23,908 nucleotides of DNA from JAAZFF01 sp964405775 (GTDB taxonomy: Bacteria > Verrucomicrobiota > Kiritimatiellia > RFP12 > UBA3636): the NCBI GenBank assembly GCA_964405775.1, contig CAYOPG010000032.1, forward strand, positions 1 through 23,908. The letters run 5' to 3'. Shown here piece after piece: positions 1 through 6,653 of this stretch (positions are counted from its first letter, which is position 1; every line of letters starts with the position of its first letter). The position numbers were made by a program, and so were the translations under genes. Under the pieces are notes generated by a model. That model was not told the DNA's origin, did no database searches, and saw only the letters and a list, made by a program, of their open reading frames with translations.

Positions 1-125
1 TTATTGGATTAACAACATGATAGTCAACGACTTAAATACTTTTTCATGATCGACTTTCTATAAGTACCACCTTCATAATTGAGCTCCTCTCTTCAGACTC
101 CATTCGACACCCGCAATAAGCAATA

Positions 126-148
126 CCTAAACTGTCTTACAGTTTGGG
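126..148. repeat. Inverted repeat / hairpin with 10-bp stem
   Basis: The arms CCTAAACTGT and ACAGTTTGGG flank a 3-base CTT loop. Seven inner pairs are perfect, then one U-G pair and two C-G pairs follow. No T-run follows on either strand, so it is not a typical intrinsic terminator. A dimeric repressor operator, or an RNA hairpin ending an upstream transcript, are both possible. The symmetry is seen directly; the role is inference. Confidence 0.5.
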
Positions 149-212
149 ACTTCGCCGATGAAAAGTCAATAAAAAACACAACCATTACAAAAAAATATTT
201 AAGAATCATTCC

Positions 213-231
213 GGCCACCACTGGCCACCAC
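213..231. repeat. Short direct repeat of GGCCACCAC
   Basis: Two exact copies of GGCCACCAC are separated by a single T. They stand out as a GC-rich patch in AT-rich surroundings, about 95 bases before the first gene. A chance duplication or a tandem protein-binding site are both possible. Confidence 0.45.
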
Positions 232-287
232 GCTCATGATAAGGTGTGTGTCCCGAACTCCGAAAACGCGGTGACCCGAAAACTTTG

Positions 288-316
288 TTCATTTCTATGG
301 ATTGATTTGGTATAGT
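288..316 (+). promoter_or_regulatory. Putative promoter, possibly leaderless
   Basis: TTCATT (288-293) and TATAGT (311-316) are 17 bases apart. The -10-like hexamer ends only 7 bases before the ATG at 324, and no Shine-Dalgarno sequence is present. If used, transcription would begin at or next to the ATG. The -35 is a poor match, so this is a moderate call. Confidence 0.35.
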
Positions 317-323
317 TCTGCAC

Positions 324-1424
324 ATGTTTTTCAAATCACAGCAAACATCTTGTTGCTCGTTTAAGGGATTGTGCGCAGTTGTCAGCGCAATGTTTATATT
401 GACTATACAGGCGCTTGGAGCCAAAGTCGAAAGTATTGTCGTGGCAACATGGAACGCAGAGAACCTCTTCGACACAGTCACCAACCATGTTAACGGTTCC
501 GATGGAGAGTTCACTCCTCAGTCATGGCGTCGCTGGACACCGGAGCGATACAACAAAAAGCTGGACAACATGGCTTGGGTAATATCGAAGATCGACCCGG
601 ACATACTGTGTATGCAGGAAGTTGAAAACGAAGGGGTTGCCCGCGATCTCATGGCGCGCATAAACAAAACTCACGGAAAAAAACTGGTGCATCTCGCGCA
701 CGTCGATTCCGGCGATTACCGAGGGATCGACAACATTCTTATCTCTCGCTACCCTGTCACTAACGTCGTATACAGCCCCGATGGTTATGACCGTGGAACG
801 CTAGTTGCTGACGTTGAAGTTGACGGCACGACTATCACCTTTTTCGTCTGCCACTGGAAATCTCAGTCGGGAGACGCCGTTGAGAACATAGCTATACGAA
901 CACGGCAAGCGCTGGAGGTGCGCTCAAACGTTATAGCCAAACTGGAGGAAAATCCAATGGCGTCTATAGTAATCGCCGGTGATTTTAACGAAAACTTCGA
1001 CGACGTATCGCCTTCCAAGACATTCGGGGCAAAGACGAACCGCGTGGAATCCCTCAGCACCTCCGATGGTACCATAAGTTTGTATAATCTACTCGGAGAC
1101 GTGCCGACGGAAATGCGCGGTACATATTACTATGCTCGTCGCAAGGTTTGGAACACTTTTGACTCTATTATTGTACCCCCCACTATGCTTGCGCCTGATG
1201 GAGAAGCCGGCCCTGACTGGCGAGTACCCCGGGCAGATCTGGGATTTACAAAAGTTTTCGTACTCCCAGAGATGCGTGAACAGGAGGACGGACGTCCCAA
1301 AGCTTTTCGGCGTGTTCGGATAAAGGGCAAGCCCGACAACTACTATGAGGAGGGGTATTCCGACCATTTTCCAGTTGTGACAACCCTGAAACGCGCCACT
1401 AAACAGGAGCAGCGCAGGAAATGA
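324..1424 (+). CDS. Exported endonuclease/exonuclease/phosphatase family protein
   Basis: A 366-residue member of the EEP (DNase I-like) metal-dependent phosphodiesterase superfamily. Residues 1 to about 33 look like a signal peptide (hydrophobic run 16-32, likely cleavage after ALGA), so it probably acts in the periplasm or outside the cell. The core motifs occur in order: WNAENLFD (43-50), QEVEN (98-102) with the metal-binding Glu, CHWKSQ (176-181) with the catalytic His, GDFNEN (219-224), and SDHFPVV (346-352) with the terminal Asp-His pair. The substrate cannot be read from sequence: DNA, RNA, or phosphate esters such as phospholipid head groups are all known in the family. An in-frame TGA at 303-305 limits the start, and ATG 324 has no Shine-Dalgarno but sits just after a -10-like hexamer. 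Its last codons overlap the next gene by 4 bases (ATGA), so the two are probably translationally coupled. Confidence 0.88.
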   Translation: MFFKSQQTSCCSFKGLCAVVSAMFILTIQALGAKVESIVVATWNAENLFDTVTNHVNGSDGEFTPQSWRRWTPERYNKKLDNMAWVISKIDPDILCMQEVENEGVARDLMARINKTHGKKLVHLAHVDSGDYRGIDNILISRYPVTNVVYSPDGYDRGTLVADVEVDGTTITFFVCHWKSQSGDAVENIAIRTRQALEVRSNVIAKLEENPMASIVIAGDFNENFDDVSPSKTFGAKTNRVESLSTSDGTISLYNLLGDVPTEMRGTYYYARRKVWNTFDSIIVPPTMLAPDGEAGPDWRVPRADLGFTKVFVLPEMREQEDGRPKAFRRVRIKGKPDNYYEEGYSDHFPVVTTLKRATKQEQRRK

Positions 1425-1837
1425 GTGCGCCCCCTCCCAGCAGTGGACGAGAGCAAAAACTGCGCGAGCGGATGGAAGAGCTAGGCATAGACGAAAATGA
1501 CATTGTCGAGAGATTCATCCAAGGTAGCGGCCCTGGTGGCCAGAAAATCAACAAAACCGCTTCCTGTGTTTTCATATCATATCCCCCTGCCGGCATTGAA
1601 ATAAAGTGCCAACGCACGCGCACGCGTGTCCTCAACCGCTATTACGCGAGATGGGAGCTTTGTGAACGCATCGCCGAGAAAACCGAGGGCGAGAAAAGTC
1701 GCCGACAGATGGAAGCGGAGAAGGTGCGCAGGCAGAAGCGCCGTCGTTCACGCCGTCAACGCGCAAAAATGCTGGATGACAAACGCAAGCATTCTGAAAA
1801 GAAGGAAATGCGCAGGAATCCATTGTCTGACGTCTAG
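1421..1837 (+). CDS. Small GGQ-domain peptide chain release factor-like protein
   Basis: A 138-residue protein with the class-I release factor catalytic motif: GSGPGGQKINKTASCV (35-50) holds the GGQ tripeptide at 39-41, which promotes peptidyl-tRNA hydrolysis in the ribosome. There are no codon-recognition domains (2 and 4). Residues from about 92 to the end are strongly basic, rich in Arg and Lys. This is the plan of the ribosome-rescue factors ArfB/YaeJ and of mitochondrial mtRF-R (C12orf65), whose GGQ neighbourhood (GPGGQ..NKT..CV) it resembles more closely. A likely role is freeing stalled ribosomes, but this is inferred from family architecture. It starts within the stop codon of the EEP gene, and its own TAG interlocks with the stop of the converging glycosyltransferase. 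Confidence 0.85.
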   Translation: MSAPPPSSGREQKLRERMEELGIDENDIVERFIQGSGPGGQKINKTASCVFISYPPAGIEIKCQRTRTRVLNRYYARWELCERIAEKTEGEKSRRQMEAEKVRRQKRRRSRRQRAKMLDDKRKHSEKKEMRRNPLSDV

Positions 1838-2628
1838 TCTTTGGACGCCACCTTTTCCCACCTTTTAGCGTACTTTATGAAAGTCCCGAAAGAAGAGGCA
1901 ACTGCTACTATCAAGCCAGGGACGCCGTCTAGAAAACCGCCCTTTATTATGTAGCATCTGAAAAAACGGAATGGAGCATGCGCCAACATTCCAAAAAGCA
2001 TACGAAAAGAACGGTAATCAGAGGCCATTCCCTCAGCGCTTATGGATGAAAACCTGTTTAGCGTGTTTATCTGATCACTGATGTCGTCGTAAGTGTAGTG
2101 GAAAAGCGGGGCTTTGAGATGTCTCGGCTCCCCCTCGATGTCGATGCGTTCATGTGGTTCAGCTCCGCCACATTTGCCCTTTGTGCGGCGGAAAAGCCGT
2201 AGCTTGGTGTCTGGATACCAATCTCCATGCCGTATCCAGCGCCCTAGAAACCAGACCAAGCGTGGAAAGTCGTACCCGTTAACATCCTTAGGGAAGCCAG
2301 CGTCTCGGAGGGTTTCAATTTCACGGCGCAACTCGTCAGAAACCACCTCGTCAGCGTCGACGAACAGAACCCATTCATACCGAGCAAGGCTCTTTGCCAC
2401 TGCTTTTTGCCCTATATAGCCTAGCCATCTGTGCTGATATAAACGGTCTGTATACTCCAAAACAATTGAGACGGTGTTGTCGGTGCTAAAACTATCTACG
2501 ACGACGATCTCGTCAGCCCACTTGACGCTGTCGAGACATCTTCGAATGTTAACCTCCTCGTTGCCGGTTATTATGCAAACGCTTATCCGTTCGCGTTCTC
2601 CATTATTGTTTTGCGTTGAAGTGCTCAT
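1834..2628 (-). CDS. Family 2 glycosyltransferase, LPS core WaaE-like
   Basis: A 264-residue GT-A fold glycosyltransferase. The N-terminus carries ISVCIITGNEE and VVDSFSTDNT, the nucleotide-sugar binding half. FVDADEVV contains the metal-binding DxD, here D91-A92-D93. The distal part (FLGRWIRHGDWYPD, then KLRLFRR, and a C-terminal stretch with DGVPGLIVA) matches the lipopolysaccharide core glucosyl/heptosyltransferase group typified by WaaE. It probably acts at the cytoplasmic face of the inner membrane on lipid A-core. An in-frame ATG at 2712 has a GAGGA 8 bases upstream and would add 28 basic residues. I prefer 2628 because a very good promoter (TTGCTA-17-TATAAT) lies between the two starts and because the family begins near residue 14 of this form. 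It converges on the release-factor-like gene with a 4-base overlap. Confidence 0.85.
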   Translation of the reverse strand: MSTSTQNNNGERERISVCIITGNEEVNIRRCLDSVKWADEIVVVDSFSTDNTVSIVLEYTDRLYQHRWLGYIGQKAVAKSLARYEWVLFVDADEVVSDELRREIETLRDAGFPKDVNGYDFPRLVWFLGRWIRHGDWYPDTKLRLFRRTKGKCGGAEPHERIDIEGEPRHLKAPLFHYTYDDISDQINTLNRFSSISAEGMASDYRSFRMLFGMLAHAPFRFFRCYIIKGGFLDGVPGLIVAVASSFGTFIKYAKRWEKVASKD

Positions 2629-2655
2629 TGTATATCTATACTGAATAAACACCGG

Positions 2656-2684
2656 ATTATACAGCACACCCCCCTTCTTAGCAA
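2656..2684 (-). promoter_or_regulatory. Sigma70-type promoter for the glycosyltransferase gene
   Basis: On the minus strand TTGCTA (2684-2679) and a perfect TATAAT (2661-2656) are separated by exactly 17 bases. Transcription would start near 2649, giving a leader of about 20 bases to ATG 2628. It lies inside the alternative upstream extension of the reading frame, so it argues for the shorter protein. Confidence 0.55.
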
Positions 2685-2794
2685 CCCGTCTTCGCGGTTT
2701 TTTCACTTGCATTGCCCAAGTCCTCTATGATATTCGTTTGTACTCGAATTGAGGCATTAAACACGGCTAAGCGGAAGCGGACAAAAAAGGCTAA

Positions 2795-3928
2795 ATGACG
2801 GAAAAGGAAGCATACATAGCGCTGAACATGGTTCAGTCAGTGGGAGCGGCAACTGTCGGCAACGGCATAGAGCGGCTCGGCTCCGTTGTCAGGTTTTTCA
2901 CCGCCAGCGCCAAGCAGCTCGCCACTGTTAAGGGAATAAGCTCTGCCATGGCGGAAGAGTTGGCAGCCTCCTTTGCAACCGTCGACTGGCAGTCCGAAAT
3001 CGCGCGCGCCCAGTCGCAGAATGTCAAACTCCTGACCCCCGTTGACGACGGCTACCCCACCCTGCTGCGCCAAATCCACTACCCGCCCCTCGCTCTCTAC
3101 GTAACTGGCGACCCGGCAACGCTTTCCTTCGCATCCCTGGCTGTTGTCGGGACCAGATCCCCGACATCCTACGGCTTGGCAAACGCCAAGACATTCTCGT
3201 ACAGGCTGGCTCAATGCGGCGTCTCCATCGTGTCCGGACTAGCACGCGGCGTTGACACCGAAGCTCATCGCGGTGCTCTTCTAGCGGAAGGTCGAACCGT
3301 AGCGGTCATCGGCAGCGCTCTGGACAAGCTGTATCCCTCCGAGAACCGCGGATTAGCGCACAAAATCGTCAAATCCGGTGGCGCAGTGATCACCGAATAC
3401 CCGTTCGGGCGTTCCGCGGACCGTCAGACATTCCCTATGCGAAACCGCATAATATCCGGCCTGTCTTCAGCAGTACTCGTTGTCGAGGCAGGAGTCAACA
3501 GTGGTACGCTCATCACAGTAGACCACGCCCTTGAGCAAGGGCGCTCCGTGATGGCAATCCCCGGAAGAATTGACAGCGCTGCCGCTCAGGGCTGTCACAA
3601 GCTTATAAAAAATGGGGCGAGACTTGTTGAGACCCCGGACGAGGTGCTTGACGAGATGCAGTCGCTTCCGAACGCCATGGCGAATCCCGCTCCCGGAATC
3701 CCCTGTCCGGTTGAAAGGAAACCCGCCCAAAAGCCGAAAGTGGCACTGGATGACGTCGAAAAGCAAATCCTCGAAGTTCTCGCAGATGGCGAAATGACGC
3801 CTGACGCTCTTGTAAACGCAACAGGTCTGAGCGCCGCGCTCGTCAGCCCTCGTATTGTGAGCCTCGAAATGAAGTGCCAGCTTGAGAGAACGCACGGCAA
3901 TTTTGTGCGGTTGAGGAAGAATCTGTAA
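2795..3928 (+). CDS. dprA: DNA processing protein DprA
   Basis: A 377-residue DprA/Smf protein, the loader that protects incoming single-stranded DNA and hands it to RecA in natural transformation. An N-terminal helix-hairpin-helix/SAM-like part (about 10-65) is followed by the Rossmann-type core (about 115-285) with VVGTRSPTSYG, SGLARGVDTEAHRGAL, SENRGLAHKI, FPMRNRIISGLS, EAGVNSGTLIT and IPGRIDS. A C-terminal winged-helix domain (about 318-375) is present. The length is normal and nothing is missing. ATG 2795 is preceded by AAAAAAGG, a weak ribosome binding site. topA follows after 22 bases, a pairing conserved across many bacteria. DprA alone does not prove competence, since it occurs in many bacteria not known to be transformable and no other competence gene is in the window. 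Confidence 0.95.
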   Translation: MTEKEAYIALNMVQSVGAATVGNGIERLGSVVRFFTASAKQLATVKGISSAMAEELAASFATVDWQSEIARAQSQNVKLLTPVDDGYPTLLRQIHYPPLALYVTGDPATLSFASLAVVGTRSPTSYGLANAKTFSYRLAQCGVSIVSGLARGVDTEAHRGALLAEGRTVAVIGSALDKLYPSENRGLAHKIVKSGGAVITEYPFGRSADRQTFPMRNRIISGLSSAVLVVEAGVNSGTLITVDHALEQGRSVMAIPGRIDSAAAQGCHKLIKNGARLVETPDEVLDEMQSLPNAMANPAPGIPCPVERKPAQKPKVALDDVEKQILEVLADGEMTPDALVNATGLSAALVSPRIVSLEMKCQLERTHGNFVRLRKNL

Positions 3929-3950
3929 AAAAAAGCAATTTAGAAAAGAT

Positions 3951-6653
3951 ATGAAAAAACTAGTAATAGTGGAATCTCCGGCAAAGGCAAAAACAATCGG
4001 AAAAATCATTGGAAACGACTATGTAGTGAAGGCTTCGGTTGGACACGTGCGCGACCTCCCCGACCGTTCGCTTGGCATAAAGATCTCTGAAAACGATGCT
4101 CGTTTCGATCCTGTCTACGTTATAACGGACAACAAAAAAGGCGTCGTATCAGACTTAAAGAAGACAGCACGGGGGTGCGACGAAATTCTGCTTGCCTCTG
4201 ACCCTGATCGCGAGGGAGAGGCCATCGCGTGGCATCTTCGCGAGGTACTTGATGACGGCGACGGAAAGGGCGGCGGAAAGAAGTTCAGCCGTGTGCTTTA
4301 TAATGAAATCACGGCGGCGGCGGTTCACCGCGCTTTTGAGAATCCTGTAGAAATTGACCAGCATCTCGTCGATGCGCAACAGGCACGCCGTGTCCTAGAC
4401 CGACTCGTCGGCTTCAAGGTAAGCGCTTCTCTATGGAAGCAAGTCGGCAAGGGGCTGAGCGCTGGTCGCGTACAGTCTGTCGGGTTGCGACTCATTTGCG
4501 AACGCGAGGTTGAAATTCAGGAATTCACCCCTCAACCATATTGGATTTTCGGAGCCAAGTTGGCAAAACGCGGTGATCCCAAAGCAAGCTTCGATGTGAG
4601 GTTGCGCCAGATTGACGGAGAGAAGGCCGACGTGGGCGATGAAAAGCTGGCGTCACAAGTGGAGTCTGCTTTGAAATCGGGCAAGTACACCGTCGCGGAC
4701 GTATCGGCGTCCAAGAAGGCACGCCGCCCCTATGCGCCGTTCATCACGAGTACCCTTCAACAAGCGGCTTCTACCACGCTCGGATACGCACCTAGCACGA
4801 CGATGTCGCTGGCTCAGAGCCTATACGAGGGCGTGGATATCGGCGGCGAAGGACAGGTCGGTCTTATTACCTACATGAGAACGGACTCTTTTACAGTTTC
4901 TAAGGATGCCGCGGACGCCGCAGCCAGATTCATCATCGAAAATTATGGGAAGGATTTCCATCAGGATAAGCCGCGCCCCTTCAAAAATAAAAAATCAGCA
5001 CAAGGCGCGCACGAGGCCATACGCCCAACAGACCCCGCACGTACGCCGGAAAGCCTGGCGCACAGACTTAAGCCACAGGCGCTCAAACTATACGACCTGA
5101 TATGGCGCCGCTTCATGGCAAGCCAGATGGCCGACGCCGTATCCAACATAACAACCGCCAAAATAACGGTCAATTTGCCCCACTCCCCGGACTCCGTTGT
5201 CAGCGAACTCATGCTTTCGGCTTCCTACAGTGAACTCGTCTTCCCGGGATTCATGAAAGTTTTCGGAGAGGTGAAACAAAACACCGACGAGGATGCAAAG
5301 GAGGGTGACGACGATGCAATCGAGTTTCTCCCACCTCTAAAACCAGGTGAAGAACTCGACCGCATATCCGTCTCTGCCGAGCGCAAGGAAACCAAGCCGC
5401 ATCCGCGCTACAACGAGGCTTCGCTAGTTAAGGCGCTCGAGGCAAACGGGATCGGCCGTCCATCCACTTACGCTGCGATCATAGCAACCCTGATTGCTCG
5501 TAAATACGTCGTCAAAGAGAAACGCAACCTTGTCCCGACAGAACTCGGTCAGAAAGTAAACGCGTTTCTCGTGGAAAAGTACAACGACCTTTTCAACGTC
5601 GAATTCACGGCCCAAATGGAGAACCTGCTCGATGAAGTCGAAGATTCAGACAAGCTTCTTGACTGGCAGGGCATGCTGGCGTCGTTCTACAAAAAGCTGA
5701 AGCTATGGCTTGCGGAAGCAAAGGCACCAGACGCAGATCCCGACACTGTTGCAGCGGTTCTGGAGAAATTCAAAGAAATTAAAGAATGGTCTCCACCAAC
5801 CAAAACCGGGAAACGCGTCTTTAGCGACGAGGATTTCGTCAAAGACATCGAAGCCACATTTCTTGGAAAACCCACCCCGAAATCTGCCGTGCGCAAGAAA
5901 AAAACGAAAAAGGGTGAATCGGTTGCCAATGCCGGTTTAGACACCGCCGATCAGGACGCCTACCCTCCAGATCCAGACGCAGCTCCCACTGGTGCTATAA
6001 CAGAGAATCAACTTAATGCGCTTCTAAGCATCTTGTCGCGGTATAGAGCTCAAATTCACGACTTCGAAGATTTCGTCAAGTCCATCGGACAGGAGAAAAT
6101 CCTGGAGGATGAAAAACTACAGCCGCCACGGGCAAGCACAATGGCAATTTTTGCGATTATGGACAAAGTAGGTCCGCCCGAGGGTTCTGAGAGTTTCTAC
6201 AATTCTTTACATGATCAAGTCAAACGTGGCAAAAGGCTAACCCCCAAACAGCGCCACTACTTGGAACGCATGTTCCTTGAAGGCCACGAACTTATTGAAG
6301 GCTTTTCACCGGAGCTGTGCGAAAGACTAGAGGTGGAATATGAACTGCCCTCTTCGGTGGACACTGGGAAAGCTGAGGAAATCCTCGCAGCACTCGCTAA
6401 TGTGAAAGAGTGGAAGGAACCAGCGAAAAAAGGGAGACGGACATTCGACGATGCCGATTTTTTCAGGTCTGTCACCACACAGTTTTCCGTAAAGAAACGG
6501 CTGTCCGAGGCACAGATGAAGGTTTTGGATCGTATGCTGATGAACTATAAAGACCAAATCCCCAATGCCGCAGCAATAATCGCCAAATACGAAATCAAGG
6601 CTCCTGAAAGACGCGTCAGAAAAACCAAGAAAAATACGGAAGCGGAAAGCTAA
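3951..6653 (+). CDS. topA: DNA topoisomerase I with a repeat-type C-terminus
   Basis: A 900-residue type IA topoisomerase that relaxes negative supercoils. The Toprim domain opens with VIVESPAKAKTIG (Glu8) and carries SDPDREGEAIAWHL with D84, D86 and E88 for Mg2+. The catalytic tyrosine is Y308 in LITYMRTDS. The core ends near residue 585. The C-terminus is unusual: instead of the usual four-cysteine zinc ribbons it has three copies of a cysteine-poor repeat (about 603-713, 729-788, 809-875). Each carries a helix of the form [IL][TS]xxQxxxL at 683-702, 763-782 and 851-870. The first and third also share KEW...[VT]F[SD]D.DF (611-629, 819-837). A Lys-rich linker (about 641-682) splits the first copy and a basic tail ends the protein. 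The stop overlaps the next ATG by one base (TAATG), so coupling with the protease gene is likely. Confidence 0.96.
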   Translation: MKKLVIVESPAKAKTIGKIIGNDYVVKASVGHVRDLPDRSLGIKISENDARFDPVYVITDNKKGVVSDLKKTARGCDEILLASDPDREGEAIAWHLREVLDDGDGKGGGKKFSRVLYNEITAAAVHRAFENPVEIDQHLVDAQQARRVLDRLVGFKVSASLWKQVGKGLSAGRVQSVGLRLICEREVEIQEFTPQPYWIFGAKLAKRGDPKASFDVRLRQIDGEKADVGDEKLASQVESALKSGKYTVADVSASKKARRPYAPFITSTLQQAASTTLGYAPSTTMSLAQSLYEGVDIGGEGQVGLITYMRTDSFTVSKDAADAAARFIIENYGKDFHQDKPRPFKNKKSAQGAHEAIRPTDPARTPESLAHRLKPQALKLYDLIWRRFMASQMADAVSNITTAKITVNLPHSPDSVVSELMLSASYSELVFPGFMKVFGEVKQNTDEDAKEGDDDAIEFLPPLKPGEELDRISVSAERKETKPHPRYNEASLVKALEANGIGRPSTYAAIIATLIARKYVVKEKRNLVPTELGQKVNAFLVEKYNDLFNVEFTAQMENLLDEVEDSDKLLDWQGMLASFYKKLKLWLAEAKAPDADPDTVAAVLEKFKEIKEWSPPTKTGKRVFSDEDFVKDIEATFLGKPTPKSAVRKKKTKKGESVANAGLDTADQDAYPPDPDAAPTGAITENQLNALLSILSRYRAQIHDFEDFVKSIGQEKILEDEKLQPPRASTMAIFAIMDKVGPPEGSESFYNSLHDQVKRGKRLTPKQRHYLERMFLEGHELIEGFSPELCERLEVEYELPSSVDTGKAEEILAALANVKEWKEPAKKGRRTFDDADFFRSVTTQFSVKKRLSEAQMKVLDRMLMNYKDQIPNAAAIIAKYEIKAPERRVRKTKKNTEAES

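Larger units (their letters stand above)
1..323. other. Gene-free AT-rich leader region
   Basis: No convincing gene is visible here. The only open frames are short, lack a ribosome binding site and resemble no family I recognise. The stretch is clearly more AT-rich than the genes that follow. It holds a 10-bp inverted repeat (126-148), a 9-base tandem repeat GGCCACCAC (213-221 and 223-231, one base apart), and a promoter-like pair just before the first gene. It may be the tail of an intergenic region whose upstream gene lies outside the window. Confidence 0.6.

Noticed and set aside
79..315. Short open frame in the left-end region
   Set aside because: It starts with TTG without a ribosome binding site, has a patchy composition and contains the hairpin and direct repeat. 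Nothing in it resembles a protein family.
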